In this document: one piece after another, positions 46,636 through 55,597 of the stretch
How positions within the stretch are numbered: position 1 is the stretch's first letter
How the letters are laid out: each line of letters opens with the position of its first letter
DNA from: Planctomycetota bacterium
Lineage (GTDB): Bacteria > Planctomycetota > Planctomycetia > Pirellulales > Pirellulaceae
NCBI GenBank assembly: GCA_026692865.1
Contig: JAPLNI010000028.1
Span: forward strand, 232,779-296,778
Direction: 5' to 3'
Length of the DNA: 64,000 nucleotides
Notes under the pieces: model-generated
Told to the model about the DNA's origin: nothing
Seen by the model: only the letters and a program-made list of their open reading frames with translations
Databases searched by the model: none
Made by a program: the position numbers and the translations under genes

Positions 46636-48579
46636 TTAGAATCGGATCAGGTAGAACGGTGAATTCATCACCGTCACCATCGCTCCGTTTACGCGATCCA
46701 TTCGATTTGTCGCAGATGCTCCTGTAGGCACCTCGGCGAGAATCGCATTCGAAAGACTTGTCTTGAATGCCTCGGTCATGGTGCCGTTGCATAACACGTT
46801 ATCCAGATGTCGAATCAACGACGCAGGATCTGTTGTTGCAGCAAGAGTCTCTTCGGCACTCATGTCCAGATTGATGGTTGCAGTTTGGCCTACGTTCGAA
46901 GGGTTTGTCAAAGTTACAGTGTATCGACGCGGATTATTTGTGATGTCAGTCCGAGTCCGATTATGCCACGAGTTTGCAACCACGGCATCCACAATCTGGA
47001 ACTCCGGAGCAAACAGATCTCGACTCGCAGGTCCCGGAGGTCCACGCTCTGGAATATTAGTTGACCCTGCCGTTGTTGTAAGGCCAGCGACAGTCGGGTT
47101 CGTACTAGCGCTTGGTTGGTGATTGGGCAAATAGAAGTTGAAGACCGACGGAGCTTGAAAAGGAGATTGCCCCCAAGTTGCCGGGGATTGCGGGAGCATG
47201 AATCGACCACTGGTAGGCGCCGTCGACGCAGGTGTCCCATATCTTCGCATGAAGCTCGCGTATTGAATAACTGGTTCGACCAGTTTGCAGTATTCCGTTC
47301 CAGCGGTTGAAACGCTCAATCGAAGCGGGCTAGTGCGACGAGTCATTTGGATGGAAGCCCACGCGTCGTTGTCAGTCAGGATTGCTTTTAGGACCGCTTT
47401 CAAGTCCCCCTTCACGCCGGCGCCGTTGTTGTTGAACACACGAGCGACTCTCGAGATGTAACCCTTCGACGGGTTCGACATCACAAACCGCTGAATCAGG
47501 AGGTTGCTAATGAACGGAGCAACGTTCGGGTGGGCGAAACAGTTATCCACGGCCGCTCTGATACCTGCGGTCGCGTCGGCGTTTCCAGGGACGGTTTTGC
47601 CGTTCAGCAATAGTTTTGAGCCGGTATCGTGCGCGGCACTAACAACTCTCATTGTATTCACGTAGTCCCGGAATCCACCCGTGGCGGACGTGTTTGAGGT
47701 GTTGGATGCGAACCCCATTCCGGTGAACGCTCTTGCGAATTCCTGGATGGTATCGTTTTCGTATGTCGCAATTGACTGGTTGTTGACATCCAGCTTGTGA
47801 CTACCGTCAAGGTTGAGTTCGTATAGCCCGATAGAAAAAAGCTGCATGATTTCGCGAGCGTAGTTCTCGTCTGGGACTGTTCCGGTCGTTGCGTTCGCTT
47901 TTTGATTTCCGAGCGAACTCAGCATCAAGCCCATTTGCGGATGAAATGTGGCCCCTTGCAGAACATCTCGGTAGTTGGTGTTCAATCGGGTAAGCAGCAT
48001 GTCGTAGTATGAGCTCAACCCGAGCCAGTACGCAGGTTGCTGGTAAGGACTTGTTGAAAGCTCTGTAAAGATCGGATTGAAGTTCGAGTCATTGATGCCC
48101 GGTGCGCTTACAACGCAAATTTGAATCAGCGCCCACGCAAGTCGTTGTTTCAATTGATCGGGCGCGGTGATCGAATTGTGCCACCAAGCATGGCTTCGAT
48201 AACGCGTAATGCCGCCGACCTGAGCCGACGTGTCAGCGACCGTATTGCCGCTTGAATCGGTTCTTGTAAACCCATCAGCGATCATCATTGAATTGATAGT
48301 TGGCATCTGCAAGGTCGGAGGCAACGCAAACTGGGCGTCAATCCAATCGGTGCAAGCTTTGTTGATGCCTTTTGTTTGCATGTCGTTGGCGAGCGCGGTC
48401 ACCGTGGCATTGGTCGCACCAAAGGTCGCTCGATTAAGAAATTGTTGAGCTCGTAATTCGAGCATCAGCCGCGTCTGGGCAGCGGTCGAGCTAACGGGGA
48501 AATCTCCGGCTCTTGATGATCCCTGCGGGACAGCAATAAGAGCCAAACTGAGCAAGAAAACGACCAAGCCGTACCGCAT
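46636..48579 (-). CDS. DUF1800-domain secreted protein
   Basis: This is a 647-residue protein with a signal peptide (MRYGLVVFLLSLALIAVPQG). The DUF1800 body has AQQFLNRATFGATNATVTAL at the start, SHAWWHNSITAPDQLKQRLA, GATFHPQMGLMLSSLGNQKA, DENYAREIMQLFSIGLYELN and FQAPSVFNFYLPNHQPSAS. DUF1800 proteins are almost always encoded with a DUF1501 protein, as here. Export and a shared envelope role are inferred; the function is not known. Confidence 0.88.
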   Translation of the reverse strand: MRYGLVVFLLSLALIAVPQGSSRAGDFPVSSTAAQTRLMLELRAQQFLNRATFGATNATVTALANDMQTKGINKACTDWIDAQFALPPTLQMPTINSMMIADGFTRTDSSGNTVADTSAQVGGITRYRSHAWWHNSITAPDQLKQRLAWALIQICVVSAPGINDSNFNPIFTELSTSPYQQPAYWLGLSSYYDMLLTRLNTNYRDVLQGATFHPQMGLMLSSLGNQKANATTGTVPDENYAREIMQLFSIGLYELNLDGSHKLDVNNQSIATYENDTIQEFARAFTGMGFASNTSNTSATGGFRDYVNTMRVVSAAHDTGSKLLLNGKTVPGNADATAGIRAAVDNCFAHPNVAPFISNLLIQRFVMSNPSKGYISRVARVFNNNGAGVKGDLKAVLKAILTDNDAWASIQMTRRTSPLRLSVSTAGTEYCKLVEPVIQYASFMRRYGTPASTAPTSGRFMLPQSPATWGQSPFQAPSVFNFYLPNHQPSASTNPTVAGLTTTAGSTNIPERGPPGPASRDLFAPEFQIVDAVVANSWHNRTRTDITNNPRRYTVTLTNPSNVGQTATINLDMSAEETLAATTDPASLIRHLDNVLCNGTMTEAFKTSLSNAILAEVPTGASATNRMDRVNGAMVTVMNSPFYLIRF

Positions 48580-48908
48580 AGACCACCTCAGATTTAAGAA
48601 AAGCTTGCTGAAGAACCTTTGTAACGGGGTAATAAACCCCTATGTTTCAACACTTAGGGGCGATTGTAGGCTCGCTAAGTGACGCAGTCAACATATCAAA
48701 AAAAGATTTCCCAGGAGCGGTATCGGTGTTCTGGACTCGTAAATATAGGCCGAAGGGTAAATTCTGCAACTTTGTGAAAATCCTCCAGATCCTAGGGGAT
48801 CCTACTTGCAAAAACCACCTAACCGGATCAGACTACCGCCAGAGCTCGTTCTTTTCACTTTGATGACGTCTTGTGTTCTCCTCATTTTCATTGATTGAGA
48901 TTCCCCTC
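48580..48908. other. Divergent promoter region of the DUF1800 and PEP-CTERM genes
   Basis: About 330 bases between divergent genes. It must hold both promoters. A small hairpin AACGGGGTAATAAACCCCTA lies near 48622-48641, and a CTAGGGGATCCTA segment near 48793. I see no sigma-54-type motif and no gene. Confidence 0.4.
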
Positions 48909-51900
48909 ATGAAATCCGTTTCTCTTCTCCGATGGGCATATAACCGGGCTATTTTTCGAGCACTTTTGGTTGGGACCTGCACCGTAAATGCAAGCTCAGT
49001 TTTTGCTCAGCAGACCTACTACTGGGACACAAATCCGAATACGGCCACCGCAGGTAACAATGTTCGTGAAGGGGGGGCTGGTACATGGAATAATACAACG
49101 GCGAACTTTACGAGAAGCATTACTGACGCCGCAGCTACCAATCACAACGTTTGGAGCAGTGCTGCGACTCCGATTGGGGTTGGGACGTTGGGGACAGATC
49201 GTGTGATTTTCGGTGGAAACGCAGGTGGAATAGTTCAGTTGGATGCATTTGCTTCGGGGGCGCAGTTACCGGCGTCGACAAGTGCCGGTGTTAATAGTTT
49301 GTCCTTCGAAACCGACGGATACACTCTGCAAGGAAGTAACGTCCTGCTTCTCTATGGTACGAACCCAGACATATCTGTTAATTCAAGCTTGACGGCTACC
49401 ATCAACAACGTTTTAGACGACCGCATTGGTGGCATCAGTGACCTAACCAAGTCTGGTGCAGGAGTTTTGGTGCTAGGCGGTGCCAATGCCTACACGGGTG
49501 TCACAACGATCAACGGTGGCGTGTTGAGTGTCTCGAGCATGTTGGTTACGGCCGGTACCAGCAGTGGGCTCGGAGTGTCGTCGTCCAACATCGTTCTGAA
49601 CGGCGGGGCTTTGCGATACACTGGCGCAGCGGTTAATAGCATTCGTACCTTTACAGTGGGGACCAGCGGTGGCACCTTGGAAGCCAGCGGTTCGGGAGCC
49701 CTGAATCTAACATCGACTGGTGCAATCGGTCTTAGCGGTACAAATACTGCACGTACGTTTACACTTACGGGTACCAACACAGGCAACAACATCTACGCAG
49801 GAAGTTTGGTCGATAACGGTACTGGAGCGACTTCGGTAACCAAGTCAGGAACGGGCGTTTGGATTCTCAGTAATGCAAACACGTACGCCGGTGTCACGAC
49901 CATTGAAGGCGGAGTGCTCAGCATCTCCAACTTGGCCGACGGTGGCCTAGCCAGTGGTATCGGAGATTCAACGAATGCTGCAGCTAATGTCGTCTTGAAT
50001 GGTGGTACCTTGCGATACACCGGAGCAGCAACAAGTAGCAATCGTGCGTTCACTGTGGGTACAAATGGTGGCACTATCGAGGCGAACGGTACGGGAGCCT
50101 TGAATCTCAACTCGACCAGTGCGACTGGCCTCAGCGGTACAAACACGGCTCGCACGCTAACCCTTTCCGGAACGAGCAATGGTAGCAACACTTATGCTGC
50201 AGCGCTGGGCGATAATGGTACAGGTGCGACGTCGCTCACCAAGTCCGGGACGGGGCTTTGGGTTGTCAGTGGTGCAAGCACTTACACCGGCATTACCACG
50301 GTCAGCAGCGGCGTGTTGAGAGTATCGACCTTGGCCAACGGTGGCGTCAGTAGTAGCGTTGGGGCTTCTAGTAACGCTGCACCAAATTTGGTTCTCAATG
50401 GTGGTACCTTGCAGTACACGGGAGCGGCGGTCAGTAGCGATCGTGCGTTCACCTTAGGAACCACCGGCACTATCGATGCAAGTGGTAGTGGAGCTTTGAA
50501 TCTTACTTCTACCGGTGCCACTGCTTTCAGTGGTACTACCGCTCGCACCCTGACCCTAACCGGCACAAGTACCGCCAACAACACATACGCGGGGGTCTTG
50601 GGAAACGGCACTGGTGGCACATCGCTCACGAAGACGGGAGCAGGAACATGGATTCTTAGCGGTGCCAACACCTACACGGGAACTACTGCCGTCAATCGCG
50701 GTACCCTGACGCTCAATACGAGCACTGGCTCGATGGGTGCTAGCCCGATCAGCATGGGCGGAGGCACATTCAATTTAGATAACACTGGTGCTGGTGCGGC
50801 ACTTACCGAAAGCCTCGGTTCGCTCACGTTCAGTAGCGGAGACTCCACTGCAAGCATTACACGTACGGCAGCGTCAGATCAAGCTGTTAATTTTGGTTCG
50901 CTGGGAACACGCGGAGCTGGTGCGACGGGCAATTTCGTGAATGCTGGTGGCACAAATGGAGGCAGCAATGGTTTCAATCTAACTGGAAGGGCCGCAGGTT
51001 TCATCGATCAAGGGACATTCTTCGGTGGTAGTAGCTACGCGTGGATGAACGCAGCGGGAACTTTTGTTCGAGGGATCAACTATGGAACCGATGGAGGAAC
51101 CAGCAACACGACAACAAGTGTGGCGGCACTACCGGCTGGAGCGAACGCACAGGTTTCGGGCGCAGGCATTGTAACTCTGCAAACCGCTGCCACGCTCAAC
51201 ACGCTTCAGATTGCAAACGCTAATAATTTTACGCTTGCAGCCGGTGCAACACTAACGGTGAATGGTATCCTCAAGTCCGGCAACGCGGCAGGGGGCTCCA
51301 TTACTGGAGGTACAGGGATAACTCCTAGTAACAACGCTGAACTGGTTGTTCGTACGGACCTGGCGAGTGATTCGCTTACGATTGCAACTCCGATTCTGGC
51401 CACCGGCTCAAACGCTCTGACCAAATCCGGAGCGGGGACACTCACTTTGACTGGCACCAACACTTACAATGGCAGGACAGTGATCAACGCGGGCGTTCTC
51501 AGCGTTTCTAATTTGGCCAACGGCGGCACGAACAGCGGTCTTGGGGTTTCAAGTAACGCTTCGTCCAACCTTATTCTCAACGGCGGTGCGTTGCGATATG
51601 TAGGAGCGGCGGTCAGTAGCGATCGTGCCTTTACATTAGGAATTACAGGTGGGACTCTGGATGCCAGCGGTACTGGAGCCTTGAATCTCACCTCCACTGC
51701 TGCGACTACTCTTAGCGGCACTAACACAGCACGAGCGCTGACCCTCGCTGGAACAAACACTGGCAACAATATCTATGCCGGGATCTTGGGGGATAACGGG
51801 ACGGGCACTTCAACGATTATCAAAGAGGGGACGGGAACATGGGTTCTCAGCGGCGCAAATACGTATACCGGAGTCACGGCGATCAATAACGGAGTGCTCA

Positions 51901-53372
51901 GTATTAGTAGTAATGCAAACCTGGGTGCCCAGGCAACGGGTGCGGCAATCAACTTGAACGGCGGAACGCTCCGAGCAACCACGACCTTGGGGCTGTGGAA
52001 CACCAATGCAGGCGTTAATGATCGAAACGTTGTGTTGAGCGCGGGTGGCGGCTCGTTTGATGTTGCGGTGCAGAACGAAACGCTTACCGTCGCTGGTACG
52101 ATTACCGGTACTGGAGGGCTTACCAAAACGGGGCTTGGCGTGCTCGAGATTCGTCAAGCATCCTACAGTGGTCCAACCAACGTGAACGCTGGTATTCTGT
52201 CTTTTGGAGCTACGATTGATCCAGCTCTGTCAGCATTCACTGTTGCTGCCAACGGTACTTTAGATATCACCGGATTTTCGAACACGATTGGCTCTCTAGC
52301 CGGTGGCGGTACTGTAACGAATTCAGGTGGAATCGCAACGTTATCTGTTGGTGCTCTACCAGGTAACAGTACGTTTTCTGGAAAGCTAACAAACGAGGCA
52401 AGCGGATTAAGTTTGAACAAGATCGGATCTGGCACGCTCACTTTGACCGGTGCGGACAACAACTACACGGGTACGACAACGATCAGTGCTGGTACGCTTG
52501 CTTTGACCGGAACCGGTGCCTTGCCCGCATCGACGCAACTAACCGTAGCCAGTGCGACATCTACCTTTGACATATCTGGCATTTCAGGCACGACTTCGAC
52601 GGTTGCCACGTTATCGGGTGTGAGCGGTTCATCGGTTGCCCTCGGTGGTAAGAGTTTAATGATGTCGTCGGGGATTTCCTCAGGTGAGTTTACATATGCT
52701 GGTACCGCTAGCGGTACAGGTGGACTTACGAAGGAAGGGCCGAGTATCCAGATCTTCACGGGTGCAAGTACATTCTCGGGACCAACCTTGATTACCGGGG
52801 GAGCCATTCTGGCAAATAACCTTAGCGGCTCAGCACTTGGTACAAGCAACGTGACAGTCAATGCCATTGGCAGCTTCGACCCTCTCTTGGATCCAGTGAC
52901 TTTTGGTGGTACGGGATCAGTAAGCGGTATAGTTACCCTTGCAAACGGTGGGACGCTAGCACCTGGTGCATCCGTCGGTACCCTGCGTGTCGGCGGAGCG
53001 AACGGTCTTGGGAACCTAAACATCGAATTCGATTCATCGTTGGGAATTTTTGATCGATTGAATGTCACAGGCGCACTTAATTTAGACAACTTTGCTCTGA
53101 ATTTCACGGATCTAGCTTTAGTTCCCGGTACGCTTACAAGCCAGAATTATGTTTTCGCAACCTATGGTTCTTTAAGCGGAACCACACGCACGTTTTCAAG
53201 TATCGCCGGGACTCCAAACGGCTACTTGGTTAACTATGCTTTCAACGGAAACAATGTTGCTCTCGTAGCCGTACCAGAACCCGGCTCACTCGCTCTGATC
53301 GTAGTGGCTGGTTTAAGCGGTGTTTGGTATCGACGCAAGCGACAACAAGTGCCAGTTGATGTGGCCGGCTAA
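48909..53372 (+). CDS. Secreted PEP-CTERM protein made of autotransporter-type beta-strand repeats
   Basis: This 1487-residue protein starts at the ATG at 48909 (MKSVSLLRWAYN), where the signal peptide begins (cleavage near VFAQQTYYWD). The body is a long beta-helix built from autotransporter-associated strand repeats of the type LTKSGAGVLVLGGANAYTGV, each followed by TTINGGVLSVS-like sequence. At least eight copies are seen, several as longer units of about 131 residues. The C-terminus carries a PEP-CTERM sorting signal: VPEPGSLALIVVAGLSG, then WYRRKRQQ. This predicts exosortase-dependent surface sorting. There is no autotransporter barrel. It is likely a large extracellular or surface structural protein. 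Composition is rich in Gly, Thr, Ser, Asn and Ala. Confidence 0.9.
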   Translation: MKSVSLLRWAYNRAIFRALLVGTCTVNASSVFAQQTYYWDTNPNTATAGNNVREGGAGTWNNTTANFTRSITDAAATNHNVWSSAATPIGVGTLGTDRVIFGGNAGGIVQLDAFASGAQLPASTSAGVNSLSFETDGYTLQGSNVLLLYGTNPDISVNSSLTATINNVLDDRIGGISDLTKSGAGVLVLGGANAYTGVTTINGGVLSVSSMLVTAGTSSGLGVSSSNIVLNGGALRYTGAAVNSIRTFTVGTSGGTLEASGSGALNLTSTGAIGLSGTNTARTFTLTGTNTGNNIYAGSLVDNGTGATSVTKSGTGVWILSNANTYAGVTTIEGGVLSISNLADGGLASGIGDSTNAAANVVLNGGTLRYTGAATSSNRAFTVGTNGGTIEANGTGALNLNSTSATGLSGTNTARTLTLSGTSNGSNTYAAALGDNGTGATSLTKSGTGLWVVSGASTYTGITTVSSGVLRVSTLANGGVSSSVGASSNAAPNLVLNGGTLQYTGAAVSSDRAFTLGTTGTIDASGSGALNLTSTGATAFSGTTARTLTLTGTSTANNTYAGVLGNGTGGTSLTKTGAGTWILSGANTYTGTTAVNRGTLTLNTSTGSMGASPISMGGGTFNLDNTGAGAALTESLGSLTFSSGDSTASITRTAASDQAVNFGSLGTRGAGATGNFVNAGGTNGGSNGFNLTGRAAGFIDQGTFFGGSSYAWMNAAGTFVRGINYGTDGGTSNTTTSVAALPAGANAQVSGAGIVTLQTAATLNTLQIANANNFTLAAGATLTVNGILKSGNAAGGSITGGTGITPSNNAELVVRTDLASDSLTIATPILATGSNALTKSGAGTLTLTGTNTYNGRTVINAGVLSVSNLANGGTNSGLGVSSNASSNLILNGGALRYVGAAVSSDRAFTLGITGGTLDASGTGALNLTSTAATTLSGTNTARALTLAGTNTGNNIYAGILGDNGTGTSTIIKEGTGTWVLSGANTYTGVTAINNGVLSISSNANLGAQATGAAINLNGGTLRATTTLGLWNTNAGVNDRNVVLSAGGGSFDVAVQNETLTVAGTITGTGGLTKTGLGVLEIRQASYSGPTNVNAGILSFGATIDPALSAFTVAANGTLDITGFSNTIGSLAGGGTVTNSGGIATLSVGALPGNSTFSGKLTNEASGLSLNKIGSGTLTLTGADNNYTGTTTISAGTLALTGTGALPASTQLTVASATSTFDISGISGTTSTVATLSGVSGSSVALGGKSLMMSSGISSGEFTYAGTASGTGGLTKEGPSIQIFTGASTFSGPTLITGGAILANNLSGSALGTSNVTVNAIGSFDPLLDPVTFGGTGSVSGIVTLANGGTLAPGASVGTLRVGGANGLGNLNIEFDSSLGIFDRLNVTGALNLDNFALNFTDLALVPGTLTSQNYVFATYGSLSGTTRTFSSIAGTPNGYLVNYAFNGNNVALVAVPEPGSLALIVVAGLSGVWYRRKRQQVPVDVAG
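49440..51800 (+). repeat. Long direct repeats (~393 bp units) in the PEP-CTERM gene
   Basis: Units begin at the LTKSGTG-type motif near 49443, 49837, 50236, 50625, 51420 and 51813, mostly 390-400 bases apart, with a larger gap between 50625 and 51420. The DNA of adjacent units is clearly similar (for example CGATCGTGCGTTCACC-type blocks). They are likely expanded by unequal recombination. Confidence 0.7.
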
Positions 53373-53476
53373 CGTGATCGCTAACGCGAGGGCGTAATGA
53401 CCCATTGGTACGACAGGCTATTCCTTCGGAACGATGGTCCTATGCGAAGAGCGATGTGTATCTGCCCAACGCTTGC

Positions 53477-55597
53477 CTACGTGGATCTGATTAACTGTTT
53501 GTTTTGGAGTGCTCGGTAGCACTCTGGAAGATCAAAGTAGGATAAAACGTTTGGCAAGATGCTGACCAAAGGTGCTTGATAGTATTCCGTCTGTGCGATG
53601 GTGCTGAATGAGTCAAGCGACTGCTTCAAGGTGATCTGATTTACAACATTCGATAGCAGTCCTGCGAAGGTCGCAGGTAGTGTTCCGCGACCTCGAGCTG
53701 CCAAGTGAACTTGTTGGTAGCCAGCCGACTCCATCCATTGCAAAACACGCAGCACGTCCCATGTCTTCTGACCCAGCAGCGGTCGATCGAGCATCAAACC
53801 GTGAATTGCATAAAAGTACTCGCTCCCATAAGGCTTGAGGAACGACTTGGGGCCGCATGTATCGGGCTGCGATTCGCCGCACCCGCGTAGATCACAAGCA
53901 AAGAGGTCCATCGACTTTTCTTTCGCCCATTCTCTCAACATCTTCTCGCTGCGAAGTTCTTCATCGCTTGATAAATCTGCCAAGTAAAGAATTGCTTGAG
54001 AGGTACCTGGGCGCGGCCGTGAGTAGCGTTGCTCTGAAGTTAATTGATAGACAATTGCTTCAATTCCTGGCTCGGTGACAACCGCGTAACCTATCGCATA
54101 CTTGGTTGGATAATCACGAACTTGCTTGTGTTGCCAAATTCGGTATTCGGGCGTTGTAGCTGGAATTGGGGGGAGCTTCAGGACGTATCTGACGGCGTCG
54201 CCAAGCTCGTCCTCTGATAAAGCTCGTCGCTGCGATGATAACTTCGCTGCTTTGGCTGCGGTTGCTTGGAATACAGTCGTGGTTCCTTTCATCGCTGCGA
54301 CTTGACCGGTTGGCGAACACCATAAGTCTTCGTCTTTCTCGATCGTCAAGCGTGGCTCACGAACTGGAATTAAGGTTGTGTTTGTAGTGAGAACGCCACC
54401 GAGAGTCGGTTGTCGATCGGATTCCTTCAGCACGGTTTGTGTTGCGTTGTGAAACCAACTGTACATGGCTTCGCGATTCTCTTGCGAATAGCCGTGTGTT
54501 GTTGGGCCAATAAATAGTGCAATGTTTTGTTCTAAGCCGAGAAGCCCATAAAGCTTCTTCAATTTCTGATAGGCTTGTTCAGCGCCTCGAACATCAAAGT
54601 AGTCTTGTTCCTTGGCAAGAATAATGATTGGCTTGGGAGCAAGTGCTGCAAGAAAATCGCAGTGGTCCAATCCAAGAGCCAACGCACGAGGCGGACACTG
54701 CTCTGTATCGGCAGGTAGCTCGTTCTCGAGATTGTTACGAAAGGATGTCACAAAACACGCCGGGGCCGCCATGCTCCATCGACTGTCCAAACCACACATC
54801 CAAGTGGTCGTCGTTCCACCACCGGAGTTTCCGGTAACGCCGATTTGCTTGGGATCTACTTCGCCGCGTGTGAGCAGATAGTCCAGTGCACGAATCCCAT
54901 CCCAAGCCATCCAGGAACCTAAAAAATCGCCAACCAAAAACTGTTGGTTGCCTGCGTGAAGGTGCTCGTTGACACCTGCTCCAAGCTCGGACTTTACTTG
55001 GTCTTTCGTGTATTGAATTCGTTCGCCTTGCCCAATTGGATCAAAAATCAAACAAACGTGTCCGAGACGCACAAGGCCTTGAGCAAACGATTGATAAGCT
55101 TCCGCTGCTTTCCCATTGAACGAATGTCCGCACGTTCCGACAACGGCCGGATAAGGACCTGATCCAATAGTGGGTATGTATAGGTTCGCGGTTACGGGAA
55201 AGTTTGGTCGGCTGTCAAAGATGACTTTCTCGATGCGATAACCATCACGTTCTAGAGTTCCGGTCACGCGAGCGTTCAGCGGTGTGCGTTCGGGCTCCGG
55301 GCCGAAACACTGGCGAATCTTACGCTGAACATCGGACACATAACGCAGCGCATCTTCCTTGCTCTGAAGACTATCGATTGCTTGCGTGTGACGAACTGCG
55401 GCGGCTTGCACTTGGTCAACATACCAGTCATGAAGCATGCGCGGGTAACGATTCATTGGGGTCAAGGCATCGTCCCCAAGAGCAAATGGCATTGAATCCT
55501 TAAATAACCAAACCCCGCAGAGCCTGGCTGACGTAGAAGCTACCCAGGTACGACGATCGCAAGGGCTCGGGGAACATTTGTTATCACTTGTTTTCAT
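53477..55597 (-). CDS. Alpha/beta hydrolase, acetyl-xylan-esterase-like
   Basis: This is a 706-residue protein with two alpha/beta-hydrolase-type regions. The first (about 100-365) has the nucleophile motif GVTGNSGGGTTTTW (Ser near 256), preceded by DFLGSWMAWDGIRALDYLLT and followed by PKPIIILAKEQDYFDVRGAE, which may supply the acid, and IGPTTHGYSQENREAMY with a candidate His. The second (about 530-690) has a Ser/Gly-poor helical look and no nucleophile motif. The family is acetyl-xylan esterase/dienelactone-hydrolase-like and common in planctomycete polysaccharide clusters. The N-terminus has no clear signal peptide. It converges with the PEP-CTERM gene and diverges from the GH10 gene, which suggests a role in xylan use. 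Confidence 0.75.
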   Translation of the reverse strand: MKTSDNKCSPSPCDRRTWVASTSARLCGVWLFKDSMPFALGDDALTPMNRYPRMLHDWYVDQVQAAAVRHTQAIDSLQSKEDALRYVSDVQRKIRQCFGPEPERTPLNARVTGTLERDGYRIEKVIFDSRPNFPVTANLYIPTIGSGPYPAVVGTCGHSFNGKAAEAYQSFAQGLVRLGHVCLIFDPIGQGERIQYTKDQVKSELGAGVNEHLHAGNQQFLVGDFLGSWMAWDGIRALDYLLTRGEVDPKQIGVTGNSGGGTTTTWMCGLDSRWSMAAPACFVTSFRNNLENELPADTEQCPPRALALGLDHCDFLAALAPKPIIILAKEQDYFDVRGAEQAYQKLKKLYGLLGLEQNIALFIGPTTHGYSQENREAMYSWFHNATQTVLKESDRQPTLGGVLTTNTTLIPVREPRLTIEKDEDLWCSPTGQVAAMKGTTTVFQATAAKAAKLSSQRRALSEDELGDAVRYVLKLPPIPATTPEYRIWQHKQVRDYPTKYAIGYAVVTEPGIEAIVYQLTSEQRYSRPRPGTSQAILYLADLSSDEELRSEKMLREWAKEKSMDLFACDLRGCGESQPDTCGPKSFLKPYGSEYFYAIHGLMLDRPLLGQKTWDVLRVLQWMESAGYQQVHLAARGRGTLPATFAGLLSNVVNQITLKQSLDSFSTIAQTEYYQAPLVSILPNVLSYFDLPECYRALQNKQLIRST

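Noticed and set aside
49490..53107. Series of long antisense frames (up to 214 codons) across the PEP-CTERM gene
   Set aside because: They mirror the repetitive, Thr/Gly/Ala-rich sense codons; their translations are Pro/Val-rich with no family, and their boundaries follow the sense repeats.
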